Positions 17,238-27,747 of a DNA stretch of 64,000 nt are shown one piece after another. Positions within the stretch are counted from its first letter, which is position 1; every line of letters begins with the position of its first letter. The translations under genes and the position numbers were made by a program. The notes beneath the pieces are model-generated. The model had not been told where the DNA came from and did not search any database. It saw only the letters and a list, made by a program, of their open reading frames with translations. Source of the DNA: Affinibrenneria salicis (GTDB taxonomy: Bacteria; Pseudomonadota; Gammaproteobacteria; Enterobacterales; Enterobacteriaceae); assembly GCF_008710095.1 (NCBI RefSeq), contig NZ_VYKJ01000009.1:156869-220868 (forward strand), written 5' to 3'.

Positions 17238-17478
17238 TTTTTCACCCTTCATACGCCAGGTTGCAGATACCTTAGCAAGGTGCAATTATCCACCCCATCC
17301 CTTCAGTCGCCGCCGTATGCCGCGTTCAAATCCTCTGCCGGCAATTCGCCTCTCTGATACATCCCTTAATAAGCGCATCTGACCTCAATGACCTTCATCC
17401 CTAAAACCCGCTTTTCCGGCAACGTTTTACATTGTTATAAACGATAACGTTTGGCCTGCAACCTGAATAGCTAAGTAA

Positions 17479-17503
17479 ATACTCGTCATATTTCAGGCTG
17501 CAG
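17479..17503 (-). repeat. interspersed repeat, conserved end motif
   Basis: Read on the - strand this is CTGCAG-CCTGAAATATGACGAGTAT, the same end motif found at 26677-26699 and 43396-43420. Just to its left, CCTGCAACCTGAATAGCT (17447-17472 region) and CTTCATACGCCAGGTTGCAG (about 17246-17265) look like other ends of the same family. This family of about 100-200 bp non-coding repeats is common in Enterobacterales. Confidence 0.55.
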
Positions 17504-17751
17504 ATGCACTGACCCGCGTTCGTTAACCAGAATCGCCTGCCTGAAATAGGCGCTCATCTCGATTAATGCAAGATATCCTGTTTCTCACCGAAGCCAGCCG
17601 CTGGCCGGTCAGCTTCGCTCCCGACGAATTTGTCGCTTGCCTGCCGTCTTTCTGCAATTCGAATTATGTAACGTATATAAATAAAATACTATGGAAAGCG
17701 CTCATCGCCAGCATGACGAATACTCCGGAAGCGATAATTTTCAGCAACCTG

Positions 17752-17777
17752 AATGCCCGGCCAGGGCCGGGCATTTT
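17752..17777 (+). terminator. strong GC-rich hairpin with T-run
   Basis: AATGCCCGGCC-A-GGGCCGGGCATT followed by TTTTA on + is a typical intrinsic terminator shape. No gene is clearly upstream of it, so it either ends the transcript of the Imm74-like gene or belongs to a lost gene or small RNA. Confidence 0.6.
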
Positions 17778-18021
17778 TACTACGACAATATATACAGACA
17801 TTACGTCAGGCTGGTAGTCAAATAGACGGCAGAAAAAACGAGAGGCTCTGGCTACCCGAAGGATTGTCCGGCGACCTGTAGATGACTCATCGGCAATGCA
17901 ATACAGGAACATTTACGGCCTAACATATTCGACATTATCGAATTAATCATTTAGCCATCTTTTCGTTTCCCGGTTAATAATCGGGAAAAATCTTATATTT
18001 TAGATTCACTCCATGCAGAGC

Positions 18022-18150
18022 TCATCCTTTTTTCTTATTTTTCCTTCTTGAATATAAAGAACTATTTTTTATCCTCCTGTAGTGTAGCGTGATAGAAATA
18101 ATCGAAATGATAAAGAGCACTAATACAGCTATCAGTACAAACCACTCCAT
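18022..18150 (-). CDS. small single-pass membrane protein, 42 residues
   Basis: From ATG (18148-18150 on -), with GGGAAAG about 8 bases upstream, the frame reads MEWFVLIAVLVLFIISIISI, then TLHYRRIK and a Lys/Arg-rich tail ending KKKG before TGA. One membrane helix (residues 3-20) followed by a strongly basic cytoplasmic tail is what known small membrane proteins look like (positive-inside, N-terminus out). I do not recognise a family. It is too short for routine gene callers and is supported only by the ribosome site and clear composition bias. Confidence 0.45.
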   Translation of the reverse strand: MEWFVLIAVLVLFIISIISITLHYRRIKNSSLYSRRKNKKKG

Positions 18151-18739
18151 AATATCTTTCCCAGCGTTATGATTTCCGGTGCGATAGAAATGGCTATATC
18201 AGTACAGGATACGCCCGGCAGGGCCTGGCTACCTGTTACAGTTTGACCTGACGACACAACTTTTCTATGGCTCGCAACAGCCCTCCGCTGCAGCGCAGAG
18301 CACGCCATTAGCGAATGCGTCCTGCCGTTTGGCGTCATCAGGCTCAGCGATATCAATCTATATCAATAGAAAAAACAGATCAATAGATCATTTTTAATCG
18401 ATTTTATTGATGATTTTTCCATTCAATACGTTCGATATCGATAGGGTAATGCTATGAATTTAAAAGTCATTTTTGGAAAAAATAGGATTTTTCCCCGACA
18501 TCGCCAATTGAGCAATTTTCGTACACATGGATTTTGTTAGTAAATTCATATACCTGTGCCATAGATTTTCAGTGATGCTTTCTTTTCATTTTAAATCCAA
18601 ATTTTAACAAATATTTCTAAATGTTTCTAAATCAATATCTGCGGAAATGCCAATAGGCCAGCAAAGATTGACAAATATTCTTACGTTATGCATTTTTGAA
18701 TTAATCATCATTGATCGAAAAATCATTGGATGTTTTATC
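18151..18739. other. spacer between the small membrane protein and the LuxR-type gene
   Basis: AT-rich, no supported gene. A 74-codon frame on - (18132-18356) has no ribosome site and atypical composition. Promoters for the two divergent flanking genes are expected here but were not assigned. Confidence 0.4.
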
Positions 18740-19342
18740 ATGGACGTCAGAATACTCAGTAAATGCAACTTTACTGTGCTGGGTTTAAGGAGTGTTTTCT
18801 CAGAGATACCGACACTTTATGTTCGTTCGACCAGCAGAGTTAATATTCAACAGCAGGGGAAAAGGAAATGTATATTTATTATTGATAGTTGCGATAGCAA
18901 TTTCAGTGACTATTATCACTTTATAAAAATGAATTTTTGTGACGTAGCATCCGTATTTATCATTATAAATAATGTAAATCATCTTCCGGTTTTCATTGAT
19001 GAAAAAACCATCGTTGTCTCACGGGCAATGCCGGTAGACTATTTTTCCCGTATATTGTGCTTTGCCCAGCCGAACGGACGGGGCGCCACGCATCCGGTTA
19101 AGCTATCAGAAGCCGAATATACGGTTTTTCGCTACTGGAGCATGGGTTACAGTTCGGAAAAAATTACTGAATTAACCGGAATAAAACGCAAATCGGTGCT
19201 TAACAGTAAATCCCGATTGCTGAATAAATATGGCGTACGCGATAAGGGATCGCTGCTGATGATCTCCCGGCTTATTTTTAACCCTAAAAAAGAATATTCA
19301 TCGCCACATTATCCAATCTGCCAGCAAGATCTTATCCGCTGA
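18740..19342 (+). CDS. LuxR-type HTH transcriptional regulator
   Basis: 200 residues from ATG 18740; the frame is open to 18647, but the upstream part is AT-rich noncoding-like sequence and the start MDVRILSKCNFTVLGLRSVF resembles the receiver-like start of RcsA/RcsB/BglJ-type proteins. The C-terminal ~60 residues are a LuxR HTH: LSEAEYTVFRYWSMGYSSEKI, TELTGIKRKSVLNSKSRLLNKYGV. The N-terminal domain lacks an obvious phospho-acceptor Asp set (IIDSCDSN is the nearest), so it is probably not a classic phosphorylated response regulator. It lies between the accessory zone and speA; its target is unknown. Confidence 0.75.
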   Translation: MDVRILSKCNFTVLGLRSVFSEIPTLYVRSTSRVNIQQQGKRKCIFIIDSCDSNFSDYYHFIKMNFCDVASVFIIINNVNHLPVFIDEKTIVVSRAMPVDYFSRILCFAQPNGRGATHPVKLSEAEYTVFRYWSMGYSSEKITELTGIKRKSVLNSKSRLLNKYGVRDKGSLLMISRLIFNPKKEYSSPHYPICQQDLIR

Positions 19343-19474
19343 TTATCCGGCTATTTTAGCTTGCCGATGCCCCTTGCTCACGAAGCGGGGACGTCGTTAT
19401 CACGCACAGTTAGCGCCGGGTTCCCGCCCAAAGCGGACGACAAACGAAGAAAACAGGCGATATGCCCGGACGCT

Positions 19475-19502
19475 AAAGGGAATGCCCGACGACATTCCCT
19501 TT
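19475..19502 (-). terminator. hairpin downstream of speA
   Basis: AAAGGGAATG-CCCGACGA-CATTCCCTTT, a 10-bp perfect stem, lies 21 bases beyond the speA stop. There is no long T-run on either strand beyond the stem's own TTT. It could serve both speA and the convergent LuxR-type gene. Confidence 0.55.
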
Positions 19503-19522
19503 GCCAGCACGTTGATTAACGC

Positions 19523-21499
19523 TTATTCATCTTCCAGGTAGGTGTATCCATATAACCCGGCTTCGAACTCCTCAAGGAACTGAGCCTGAAGCTCGCTGTC
19601 CAGATCGGTTTCTTTCACCTGATCGCGGAAACGAGTAAGCAAAACTTCAGGATCAAGCTGTACGTATTCCAGCATGTCGGCCACCGTGTTGCCCTCGTCC
19701 GACTCTTCCAGTTCAATCGAACCGTCCTGGAAGACAAACACATCCACCGTCGCGGTATCGCCGAACAGGTTGTGCATATTGCCGAGAATTTCCTGATAGG
19801 CGCCCACCATAAAGAACCCTAACAGCGGCGGATTATCCGCATCGTAAGGAGGCATCGGCATCGTGGTGGCAATACCGTCGCCGTCAATATAGTGGTCGAT
19901 GGTGCCGTCCGAGTCGCAGGTAATATCCAGCAGAACGGCGCGACGCTCAGGCGGCTTATCCAGCCCTTCCAGCGGCATCACCGGAAAGAGTTGGTCGATC
20001 CCCCATGCGTCAGGCACCGACTGAAACAGCGAGAAGTTAACGTACAGCTTGTCGGCCATCCGTTCCTGCAGTTCATCAATAATCGGTCGATGCGCGCGGT
20101 TACTGGGATCCAGCTGCTGCTGAATCTGCTGACAGATGCTCAGATACAGCTGCTCTGCCCACGCGCGCTGAGTCAGATCCAGCATGCCGTGCGTATATTG
20201 CGTGTGCACATCGTGTAAATCCATCTGACTGTCATGCAGCCATTCCCGCAGCGAACGCCGGTTACGAGGCTCCTGCATTTCCTGCCAGGTTGCCCACATA
20301 CTTTCCAGCGCGCGCGGCGCATCCTCTTCCGGCGCGTGCGGCTCGCTGAATTCGTTGCGCTCCACCCCGATGATATTGGAGACCAACACAGTATGATGCG
20401 CCGTTACCGCGCGGCCGGACTCCGTGATCACCGTCGGATGCGGCAGACCATACTCGTTACAGGCGTCGCCGATACCCCAGATCACGTTGTTGGCGTATTC
20501 GTTCAGGCCATAGTTCACCGAACAATCGGACTGCGAGCGCGTCCCTTCATAGTCGACCCCGAGACCGCCGCCCACATCGAAGCACTGGATATTAACGCCC
20601 AGCTTATGCAGCTCAACGTAAAAACGGGCGGACTCGCGCACCCCGGTCGCAATATCGCGGATATTGGCCAGCTGAGAGCCAAGGTGGAAATGCAGCAGTT
20701 GCAGGCTTTCCAGTTGACCGGCCTTGCGCAACAATTCGACCAGCTGCAAGACCTGCACCGCCGCCAGACCAAATTTAGATTTTTCGCCGCCGCTGGACTG
20801 CCATTTGCCGGATCCCTGCGAGGCCAGACGCGCACGCACGCCCAGACGGGGCACAACATTCAGTCGGTTGGCCTCTTCCAGCACCAGCTTAATTTCCGAC
20901 ATTTTCTCAATCACCAGGTACACCTTGTGCCCCAGCTTTTCACCGATCAGCGCCAGACGGATATATTCTCGGTCTTTATAGCCGTTGCACACGATGACCG
21001 TGCGCGTCATGCCGGCATGGGCCAGCACCGCCATTAGCTCCGCCTTCGAACCGGCTTCCAGCCCCAGCGGCTCTCCCGAGTTGACCAGTGACTCAATGAC
21101 CCGCCGATGCTGGTTAACTTTTATCGGATAAACGAGAAAATAGCCGCCTTCATAGCCGAACGATTCGCGCGCCCGCCGAAATGCGCCGTTAATGGAGCGC
21201 AGACGATGCTGCAAAATTTGCGGGAAACAAAACAGCGCGGGCAATCGCTGCCCCTGCTGCTGGCGTTCTTTCACCAGCGTGGCCAGATCGACCGTCGCAT
21301 CAGGAACATCAGGATCGGGGCAAACGCTAATATGCCCCAGTTCATTGACGTCATAATAGTTATTGCCCCACCAGGCAATGTTGTATGTACGCAGCATCTC
21401 ACTGGCATTCAGATCGTTCATGGCAACCTCCTGCATGGAGCGCAAATTATTCGCTTTAGCCGTCGCCGATGCTCCACGGCGAATCGTATCGTCAGACAT
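19523..21499 (-). CDS. speA: biosynthetic arginine decarboxylase SpeA
   Basis: 658 residues, the same length as E. coli SpeA. It decarboxylates arginine to agmatine, the first step of one route to putrescine, with pyridoxal phosphate and Mg2+. Seen: [34 protein letters not shown] with the PLP-binding Lys, [50 protein letters not shown], and the end [14 protein letters not shown] 21499 has AGGGGAG upstream and is preferred over the adjoining GTG. It is transcribed away from metK. Confidence 0.97.
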   Translation of the reverse strand: MSDDTIRRGASATAKANNLRSMQEVAMNDLNASEMLRTYNIAWWGNNYYDVNELGHISVCPDPDVPDATVDLATLVKERQQQGQRLPALFCFPQILQHRLRSINGAFRRARESFGYEGGYFLVYPIKVNQHRRVIESLVNSGEPLGLEAGSKAELMAVLAHAGMTRTVIVCNGYKDREYIRLALIGEKLGHKVYLVIEKMSEIKLVLEEANRLNVVPRLGVRARLASQGSGKWQSSGGEKSKFGLAAVQVLQLVELLRKAGQLESLQLLHFHLGSQLANIRDIATGVRESARFYVELHKLGVNIQCFDVGGGLGVDYEGTRSQSDCSVNYGLNEYANNVIWGIGDACNEYGLPHPTVITESGRAVTAHHTVLVSNIIGVERNEFSEPHAPEEDAPRALESMWATWQEMQEPRNRRSLREWLHDSQMDLHDVHTQYTHGMLDLTQRAWAEQLYLSICQQIQQQLDPSNRAHRPIIDELQERMADKLYVNFSLFQSVPDAWGIDQLFPVMPLEGLDKPPERRAVLLDITCDSDGTIDHYIDGDGIATTMPMPPYDADNPPLLGFFMVGAYQEILGNMHNLFGDTATVDVFVFQDGSIELEESDEGNTVADMLEYVQLDPEVLLTRFRDQVKETDLDSELQAQFLEEFEAGLYGYTYLEDE

Positions 21500-22239
21500 C
21501 ACGTCTCCCCTGATTTTGGCTCTGCCGCCCGCTATCTCTCTTTACCGCGCGTTGCCCGCAGGTAAACCTGTCGATAACCGCCGGTGCTGATGGTGAAAAA
21601 AACCGTCCGACACAATATGCCGGCGATTTACTACTGCTATAAGTGTAAAACACGTTGTCGGACTCCGTGCAACGGGTCATGAAAACTAGCGCGAAACGCC
21701 GCATAATGACGGCCGGTTCGCCCGGAAACAGAACGATTAAAAGACGGCTTAACCGGCTCGTGAATCCTGTGAAGCACGTAAATATGGTTGATTCTGGGAT
21801 CGAAAAGAACCGGAGAAAGGATCGGCTGACCATGACAATATCGTGCCGACAAGAAAGTATTGTGAACGTAGCTGGCTCGCTAAACAACGGATCATTAAAT
21901 CTTCGCTCCTCCACGCCCGCCGCGGCCAGGCGATCTGGCTATCAATGGAACTGCTAACATACCACATGCGACCCGCCATGATATGACACATTGCGGCCAA
22001 TAAAAACAGCCGGGCGGTTATACAGATACGGCAATAAAAATGCAAAATGAAAATATCTCATTATCATTCGCATAGAGTAAAAACAAACAATTACCACGAG
22101 TTATCCTGACGTTGCATTGGCTTCGGTCGAAAAAGCGCTGGCATTGATGCTGAAACGTGTCCTAGAATAGCCATCCAGATGTTAATCCATCTATACTGAT
22201 TAACCGCTTAACAGCTTCGTTTTTGAAGGTAAAAAACTA
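21500..22239. other. divergent speA-metK intergenic region
   Basis: 740 bases carrying the promoters of both genes. In E. coli the small yqgB gene lies upstream of speA; I could not find a convincing homologue here. Frames present on both strands have no ribosome sites and look like chance. Confidence 0.4.
22169..22192 (+). promoter_or_regulatory. candidate MetJ operator (met boxes) upstream of metK
   Basis: Three adjacent octamers, AGCCATCC AGATGTTA ATCCATCT, each match 5 of 8 bases of the met-box consensus AGACGTCT. They lie 48-71 bases upstream of metK, where MetJ represses in E. coli. Individual matches are weak, so this rests mainly on tandem arrangement and position. Confidence 0.4.
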
Positions 22240-23394
22240 ATGGCTAAACACCTCTTTACGTCCGAGTCTGTATCAGAGGGACATCCCGATAAGATTGCCG
22301 ATCAGATTTCGGATGCCGTTTTAGACGCCATCCTGGAACAGGATCCAAAAGCTCGTGTGGCCTGCGAGACTTACGTAAAAACCGGTATGGTCTTAGTTGG
22401 CGGTGAAGTTACCACCAGCGCCTGGGTTGATATCGAAGAAATCACCCGCCGTACCGTCCGTGAAATCGGCTATGTTCATTCCGATATGGGCTTTGATGCC
22501 AATTCCTGCGCCGTCCTGAGCGCGATAGGCAAACAGTCTCCCGATATTAACCAGGGCGTTGACCGTATTGACCCGCTGGAGCAGGGCGCGGGCGACCAGG
22601 GTCTGATGTTCGGTTATGCCACCAACGAAACGGACGTGCTGATGCCGGCGCCCGTAACTTATGCGCACCGTCTGGTGCAGCGTCAGTCAGAAGTGCGTAA
22701 GAACGGCACGCTGCCCTGGCTGCGTCCTGACGCCAAAAGTCAGGTGACATTCCTGTACGATGGCGGGAAAATTGTAGGCATCGACGCCGTTGTTCTTTCC
22801 ACTCAGCACGCCGAAAGCATCGAACAGAAAGAGCTGCACGAAGCGGTGATGGAAGAAATCATCAAGCCGATTCTGCCCGCTGAATGGCTGTCCGCCAGCA
22901 CCAAATACTTCATTAACCCGACCGGCCGTTTTGTTATCGGCGGCCCGATGGGCGACTGCGGTCTGACCGGTCGTAAAATTATTGTTGATACCTACGGCGG
23001 CGCGGCTCGTCACGGCGGCGGCGCTTTCTCCGGTAAGGATCCGTCCAAGGTTGACCGTTCCGCAGCCTATGCGGCTCGCTACGTGGCGAAAAATATCGTG
23101 GCCGCCGGCCTGGCCGACCGCTGCGAAATTCAGGTTTCCTATGCGATTGGCATAGCCGACCCAACCTCGATCGCGATCGAAACATTCGGTACGGAAAAAG
23201 TGGCAACCGAGCTGCTGTCTCAGCTGGTGCGCGAATTCTTCGATCTGCGTCCGTACGGTCTGATTCAGATGCTGGATCTGCTGCACCCGATCTATCGCGA
23301 AACCGCTGCCTACGGTCACTTTGGTCGTGAACACTTCCCGTGGGAAAAAACCGACAAAGCGGCGCAGCTGCGTGAAGCCGCCGGCCTGAAATAA
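22240..23394 (+). CDS. metK: S-adenosylmethionine synthetase MetK
   Basis: 384 residues, as in E. coli. It makes S-adenosylmethionine from methionine and ATP as a cytosolic homotetramer. Seen: [21 protein letters not shown] (His14-type catalytic residue), [52 protein letters not shown] with the P-loop-like turn, and [11 protein letters not shown] at the end. Codon use is strongly biased, as expected for a highly expressed gene. A terminator follows at 23411-23441. Confidence 0.98.
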   Translation: MAKHLFTSESVSEGHPDKIADQISDAVLDAILEQDPKARVACETYVKTGMVLVGGEVTTSAWVDIEEITRRTVREIGYVHSDMGFDANSCAVLSAIGKQSPDINQGVDRIDPLEQGAGDQGLMFGYATNETDVLMPAPVTYAHRLVQRQSEVRKNGTLPWLRPDAKSQVTFLYDGGKIVGIDAVVLSTQHAESIEQKELHEAVMEEIIKPILPAEWLSASTKYFINPTGRFVIGGPMGDCGLTGRKIIVDTYGGAARHGGGAFSGKDPSKVDRSAAYAARYVAKNIVAAGLADRCEIQVSYAIGIADPTSIAIETFGTEKVATELLSQLVREFFDLRPYGLIQMLDLLHPIYRETAAYGHFGREHFPWEKTDKAAQLREAAGLK

Positions 23395-23410
23395 TCCGGC
23401 TTGCGTTATG

Positions 23411-23441
23411 AAACGGTGAACATACGGTTCACCGTTTTTTT
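23411..23441 (+). terminator. metK terminator
   Basis: AAACGGTGAAC-ATAC-GGTTCACCGTTTTTTT: an 8-9 bp GC-containing stem closing on a seven-T run, 17 bases after the metK stop. A typical intrinsic terminator. Confidence 0.85.
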
Positions 23442-23512
23442 ATCTCATGATCCTGAGAGACGCAGGCTAAATCCGGTTGCATCGCTCCTGGCCGCGTTTT
23501 ATCCTGCCAGCC

Positions 23513-24025
23513 ATGAATACGCCCCGCATCCCCATCGCTCTGCATCAGGCCGTTATGCGCACCCTGCGCGTCGCGCTGCAGCAGGCCAATCACCGGCTTG
23601 ATGCCCGCTACCCGGAACCCGTGGTTAATTATCAACAGCGCGGCGCCACGGCGGGCAGCGCATGGCTGCAAAACTGGGAGATTCGCCTTAATGCGGTTTT
23701 GTTGCGCGAAAATCAGCAACATTTTATCGATGAGGTTATCCCGCATGAGCTGGCCCATCTGCTGGTCTACGCCCGCTTCGGCCGGGTTGCCCCGCACGGC
23801 AAAGAGTGGCGCTGGATGATGGAACAGGTGCTGGCGGTGCCGGCGCGCCGCACGCATAACTTTGCCCTTGCGTCGGTACAGGGCAAAACCTTTTTCTATC
23901 GTTGCCAGTGCCAGCAACATCAGTTGAGCATACGGCGTCATAACCGGGTGCTGCGCGGCGAAACGGAATACCGCTGCCGGCGCTGCGGCGAAGTGTTACG
24001 CCCGGAGCCTCCCCACTCCAGCTAA
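23513..24025 (+). CDS. sprT: SprT family zinc metalloprotease-like protein
   Basis: 170 residues from ATG 23513 ([19 protein letters not shown] aligns with the E. coli start; an upstream ATG at 23477 lies in the intergenic region). The [22 protein letters not shown] segment has the HExxH zinc site with a third His ligand, and the C-terminal YRCQCQQHQ...YRCRRCGE forms a four-Cys zinc ribbon. Related to eukaryotic Spartan, which cleaves DNA-protein crosslinks; the bacterial substrate is not established. Order metK-sprT-endA-rsmE-gshB matches E. coli. Confidence 0.92.
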   Translation: MNTPRIPIALHQAVMRTLRVALQQANHRLDARYPEPVVNYQQRGATAGSAWLQNWEIRLNAVLLRENQQHFIDEVIPHELAHLLVYARFGRVAPHGKEWRWMMEQVLAVPARRTHNFALASVQGKTFFYRCQCQQHQLSIRRHNRVLRGETEYRCRRCGEVLRPEPPHSS

Positions 24026-24121
24026 AGGACAAATTTTACCCATAAGCCGGCCCACTGTTTGCCTCGCCGTATTTCATCCGGTACTCTGCCTGCTTTCATT
24101 CTCAGCTGGTTGTTTTGGAAT

Positions 24122-24820
24122 ATGCTACGCAAAATTTTATGGGTAATGAGTGTGCCTGGACTCATCCTTCCTCTGGTTGCCGCAGGTCAGGGCATCAATA
24201 ACTTTACTCAGGCCAAAGCTGAAGCGGTAAAAATCAATCAGGACGCGCCGGGCACCTTCTACTGTGGTTGTAAAATAGAATGGCAGGGCAAGAAGGGCAC
24301 GCCCGATCTGAACAGTTGCGGTTACCAGGTCAGGAAAAGCGCGCCGCGCGCCAGCCGCATCGAATGGGAGCATGTGGTTCCCGCCTGGCAGTTTGGCCAT
24401 CAACGCCTGTGCTGGCAGGACGGCGGCCGGAAAAACTGCGCTAAAGACGCCGTCTACCGCGAAATGGAAAACGACTTGCACAACCTGCAGCCCGCCGTCG
24501 GCGAGGTCAATGGCGATCGCGGTAACTTCATGTACAGTCAGTGGCGAGGCGGCGAAGGGCAGTACGGACAGTGTTCAATGAAAATCGATTTTAAAAATAA
24601 GCTGGCCGAGCCGCCGGAGCGCGCCCGCGGCGTTATCGCCCGCACCTATTTCTATATGCGCGACCGCTATAGTCTGCGCTTGTCCAGCCAGCAAACGCGG
24701 CTGTTTGAAGTCTGGAATAAGCAGTACCCGGTAAGCCAGTGGGAATGCACGCGGGATGAGCGCATCGCCCGCGTACAGGGTAATCACAACCCGTATGTTC
24801 AACAGGCTTGCCAGCAATAG
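24122..24820 (+). CDS. endA: periplasmic endonuclease I EndA
   Basis: 232 residues from ATG 24122. A signal peptide is visible ([20 protein letters not shown], cleavage near AAG-QG). The mature protein has [31 protein letters not shown] with the His-Glu of the beta-beta-alpha-metal nuclease fold, and [21 protein letters not shown] with the metal-binding Asn. EndA cuts double-stranded DNA non-specifically in the periplasm. Several paired Cys suggest disulfides. The frame stays open to 24059, but the upstream codons would precede the signal peptide. Confidence 0.95.
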   Translation: MLRKILWVMSVPGLILPLVAAGQGINNFTQAKAEAVKINQDAPGTFYCGCKIEWQGKKGTPDLNSCGYQVRKSAPRASRIEWEHVVPAWQFGHQRLCWQDGGRKNCAKDAVYREMENDLHNLQPAVGEVNGDRGNFMYSQWRGGEGQYGQCSMKIDFKNKLAEPPERARGVIARTYFYMRDRYSLRLSSQQTRLFEVWNKQYPVSQWECTRDERIARVQGNHNPYVQQACQQ

Positions 24821-24851
24821 TCGGTCTACCTACTATAGTCATTCATCCATA

Positions 24852-24880
24852 AAACCATCCGCGTCCGCGCCGGGTGGTTT
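24852..24880 (+). terminator. hairpin between endA and rsmE
   Basis: AAACCAtCC ... GGgTGGTTT stem around a GC-rich loop, 31 bases after endA. Only a short T-run (TTTGTCTCC) follows, so termination may be partial. Confidence 0.45.
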
Positions 24881-24919
24881 GTCTCCTTAGTTGATTCAAC
24901 CTAAAGCAAGAGTACCCGC

Positions 24920-25654
24920 ATGCGAATACCACGCATTTATCATCCGGAAAAACTGCCGCTCGTCGGCGCTGAACTCGATCTGAGCGAAGAAGCGGCGGGC
25001 CATGTCGGGCGCGTATTGCGGATGGAAGCCGGGCAGGCGCTGGAACTGTTCGACGGCAGCAATCAGATTTTTAGTGCTGAAATCGTACTGAGCAGTAAAA
25101 AGCAGGTCCGTGTTAAAATTACCGACAGCGCAGAGTGCGATCGGGAATCGCCGCTCGACCTGCATCTGGGACAGGTCATGTCACGCGGTGAAAAAATGGA
25201 ATTTACTATTCAGAAATCGATTGAGCTGGGCGTTAATATCATTACGCCGCTGTTTTCTGAACGCTGCGGCGTTAAGCTGGATGGCGAACGGCTGGAGAAA
25301 AAAATTCAGCAGTGGCGCAAAATTGCAATCGCGGCCTGCGAACAGTGCGGACGCAACCGTCTGGCGCAGATTCGTCCGGCCATAACGCTGGCCGACTGGT
25401 GTGCCGAACAGGACAACGCCCTAAAACTTAATCTGCACCCGCGTGCAGCGCAAAGTATCAATACCCTGCCCGTGCCGGTGGAAAAAGTGCGTTTGTTGAT
25501 TGGGCCGGAAGGCGGCTTGTCCGCCGGGGAAATAGCCATGACCGCAGACTACGGTTTTACCGATATTCTGCTGGGACCACGAGTTCTGCGTACAGAAACC
25601 ACAGCGCTGACCGCGATCGCTGCATTGCAGGTTCGTTTTGGCGATCTGGGATAA
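24920..25654 (+). CDS. rsmE: 16S rRNA (uracil1498-N3)-methyltransferase RsmE
   Basis: 244 residues, family-typical. An N-terminal PUA-like part ([32 protein letters not shown]) precedes a C-terminal SPOUT methyltransferase domain with [19 protein letters not shown] and [19 protein letters not shown], which form the trefoil-knot SAM site. It methylates U1498 of 16S rRNA in the assembled small subunit. gshB follows after 10 bases, so the pair is probably cotranscribed. Confidence 0.96.
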   Translation: MRIPRIYHPEKLPLVGAELDLSEEAAGHVGRVLRMEAGQALELFDGSNQIFSAEIVLSSKKQVRVKITDSAECDRESPLDLHLGQVMSRGEKMEFTIQKSIELGVNIITPLFSERCGVKLDGERLEKKIQQWRKIAIAACEQCGRNRLAQIRPAITLADWCAEQDNALKLNLHPRAAQSINTLPVPVEKVRLLIGPEGGLSAGEIAMTADYGFTDILLGPRVLRTETTALTAIAALQVRFGDLG

Positions 25655-25664
25655 AGGAGAGAAA

Positions 25665-26624
25665 ATGATCAAGCTCGGCATCGTAATGGATCCCATTGCG
25701 GCGATTAATATCAAAAAAGACACCAGCTTCACCATGCTGCTCGAAGCACAGCGTCGCGGCTGGGAACTGTACTATATGGAGATGGACGACCTGTATATGC
25801 AGGCCGGTGAAGCGCGCGCCACCACGCGTCGGCTCAGCGTCCAATATGATTACGACGGTTGGTACGATCTCTCCGACGAACAGGATATCGCCCTGCATGA
25901 GCTGGATGTCATTCTGATGCGTAAGGACCCGCCGTTCGATACCGAGTTCATCTACGCCACTTACATGCTGGAACGCGCCGAAGAACAAGGCACGCTGATT
26001 GTTAATAAACCGCAGAGTCTGCGTGACTGTAACGAGAAGCTGTTTACCGCCTGGTTTGCGCACCTGACGCCGGATACGCTGGTGACGCGTCGGGCGGATA
26101 AGCTGCGCCAGTTTCATCAGCGGCACGGCGATGTGATCCTCAAACCGCTGGACGGCATGGGCGGCGCCTCTATTTTCCGTCTGAAACAGGATGACGCCAA
26201 CGTCTCGGTGATTATCGAAACCCTGACCGAGCACGGCAGCCGCTACTGCATGGCGCAAAACTACCTGCCGGCGATCAAAGACGGCGATAAGCGCGTGCTG
26301 GTGGTGGATGGCGAGCCAGTGCCCTACTGCCTGGCGCGGATACCGAAATCCGGCGAAACCCGCGGCAATCTGGCGGCCGGCGGCCGGGGCGAAGCGCGCC
26401 CGCTAAGCGAAAGCGACTGGCAAATTGCTCGCCAGGTGGCGCCGGTGCTGAAACAGAAGGGATTGATTTTTGTCGGTCTGGATATCATTGGCGACCGGCT
26501 GACCGAAATCAACGTCACCAGTCCGACCTGCGTACGCGAAATTGAAACCGCGTATCCGCAATGCTCCATTACCGGCATGCTGATGAATGCCATTGAACAG
26601 CGTTTAGCCAGCCGTTCTCGCTGA
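25665..26624 (+). CDS. gshB: glutathione synthetase GshB
   Basis: 319 residues from ATG 25665 with AAGGAG at 25653-25658. It joins gamma-glutamylcysteine and glycine with ATP, the second step of glutathione synthesis. ATP-grasp features: MRKDPPFDTEFIYATYMLE, KPLDGMGGASIFRL (glycine-rich loop), DGDKRVLVVDGEPVPYCLARIP, GGRGEARPLSE and the metal-site FVGLDIIGDRLTEINVTSPTC. Continues the rsmE-gshB-yqgE-ruvX cluster. Confidence 0.97.
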   Translation: MIKLGIVMDPIAAINIKKDTSFTMLLEAQRRGWELYYMEMDDLYMQAGEARATTRRLSVQYDYDGWYDLSDEQDIALHELDVILMRKDPPFDTEFIYATYMLERAEEQGTLIVNKPQSLRDCNEKLFTAWFAHLTPDTLVTRRADKLRQFHQRHGDVILKPLDGMGGASIFRLKQDDANVSVIIETLTEHGSRYCMAQNYLPAIKDGDKRVLVVDGEPVPYCLARIPKSGETRGNLAAGGRGEARPLSESDWQIARQVAPVLKQKGLIFVGLDIIGDRLTEINVTSPTCVREIETAYPQCSITGMLMNAIEQRLASRSR

Positions 26625-26676
26625 CCAATTGAAGGGCCGTCCGCGCGGCGGCCCGGTTCGCGATCTCCGCCATGCC

Positions 26677-26699
26677 GCAACCTGAAATATGACGAGTAT
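26677..26699 (+). repeat. interspersed repeat end motif between gshB and yqgE
   Basis: GCAACCTGAAATATGACGAG followed by TAT, matching the end motif at 17479-17503 (opposite strand) and 43396-43420. Only one end of the repeat is obvious here, 12 bases before the yqgE start. Confidence 0.55.
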
Positions 26700-26710
26700 A
26701 AACATATACG

Positions 26711-27274
26711 ATGAATTTACAGCATCATTTTCTGATTGCTATGCCAGCACTGCAGGACACCATATTCAAACGTTCCGTCGTCTATATCTGTGAGCATAAT
26801 GAAGACGGCGCCATGGGACTAATCGTGAATAAGCCCATGGATCAATTTACGGTGGAAGATGTGCTGCAAAAACTCAAAATCACGCCCAACCCGCGTGATC
26901 CGGAGATCCGGCTGGATAAACCGGTATTTACCGGCGGGCCGTTGTCCGACGATCGCGGTTTTATTCTGCATACGCCTCAGCCCGGATTTGGCTCCAGTAT
27001 CGCCATTTCCGACGATACCATGATCACCACCTCCAAAGACGTGCTGGAAACGCTGGGCACGGCGGAACAGCCGCAGGACGTACTGGTGGCGCTCGGCTAC
27101 TCCGCCTGGGAAAAAGGCCAGCTTGAACAGGAACTGCTGGATAACGCCTGGCTGACCACTCCGGCGGACAACGATATTTTATTCCATACGCCGATCGCCG
27201 ATCGCTGGCGCGCCGCAGGCAGGAAACTGGGTATTGATATCCATAATATCGCCATCGAAGCGGGACACGCCTGA
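26711..27274 (+). CDS. yqgE: YqgE family protein (UPF0301/DUF179)
   Basis: 187 residues, standard for the family: [43 protein letters not shown] at the N-terminus (given by position, residues 1-43), [13 protein letters not shown] and [22 protein letters not shown]. Structures of the family exist, but the function is not established. The ATGA overlap with ruvX shows translational coupling, which is conserved in Enterobacterales. Confidence 0.93.
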   Translation: MNLQHHFLIAMPALQDTIFKRSVVYICEHNEDGAMGLIVNKPMDQFTVEDVLQKLKITPNPRDPEIRLDKPVFTGGPLSDDRGFILHTPQPGFGSSIAISDDTMITTSKDVLETLGTAEQPQDVLVALGYSAWEKGQLEQELLDNAWLTTPADNDILFHTPIADRWRAAGRKLGIDIHNIAIEAGHA

Positions 27275-27693
27275 TGAGCAGCCGCACTATTATCGCCTTC
27301 GATTTCGGTACGCGCAGTATCGGCGCGGCCATAGGCCAGGACATAACCCGCACCGCGCGCGCGCTGCGCGCGTTTAAAGCGCAGGACGGCAGCCCGGACT
27401 GGCGGCAGATCGAAGCGCTGTTAAAAGAGTGGCAGCCCGCGCTGGTGGTGGTGGGCCTGCCGCTCAATATGGACGGCAGCGAACAGCCGATCACCGCGCG
27501 CGCGCGCAAGTTCGCCAACCGGCTGCATGGCCGTTTCGGCGTCCAGGTCGCGCTGCACGACGAACGGCTCAGCACGGTGGAAGCCCGCGCCGATCTCTTT
27601 TCTCACGGCGGCTTTCGCGCGCTGGATAAAGGCAGTGTGGACGCCGCTTCGGCCGTCATTATCCTGGAAAGCTGGTTCGAACAGCAGCCATAA
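27274..27693 (+). CDS. ruvX: RNase H-like pre-16S rRNA nuclease/Holliday-junction resolvase homologue RuvX (YqgF)
   Basis: 139 residues. The RNase H-fold motifs are present: [16 protein letters not shown] with the first catalytic Asp, [27 protein letters not shown], and [10 protein letters not shown] with Asp/Glu, then [16 protein letters not shown] with a C-terminal Asp. YqgF processes the 5' end of 16S rRNA in E. coli. It converges with fbp across the 7-bp tandem repeat at 27748-27838. Confidence 0.94.
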   Translation: MSSRTIIAFDFGTRSIGAAIGQDITRTARALRAFKAQDGSPDWRQIEALLKEWQPALVVVGLPLNMDGSEQPITARARKFANRLHGRFGVQVALHDERLSTVEARADLFSHGGFRALDKGSVDAASAVIILESWFEQQP

Positions 27694-27747
27694 CGCCGCG
27701 CCAGCCCCGCATACGCGCCGTCATAGCCGCCACTGATGGCAAAAATG

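Larger units (their letters stand above)
17238..18021. other. gene-free stretch with interspersed-repeat pieces and a terminator
   Basis: No convincing gene. Contains repeat-family pieces (about 17243-17265, 17440-17472, 17479-17503) and a strong hairpin at 17752-17777. Frames over 17566-17912 overlap the hairpin and lack ribosome sites. Confidence 0.45.

Noticed and set aside
17566..17912. Two overlapping frames of 82-83 codons on both strands
   Set aside because: Both run across the GC-rich terminator hairpin at 17752-17777 and lack ribosome sites.
18132..18356. 74-codon frame on -
   Set aside because: No ribosome site, unlike proteins in composition, and overlaps the better-supported small membrane protein start.
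21492..21957. Frames upstream of speA as yqgB or a leader peptide
   Set aside because: None resembles the YqgB sequence that I know, and none has a convincing ribosome site.
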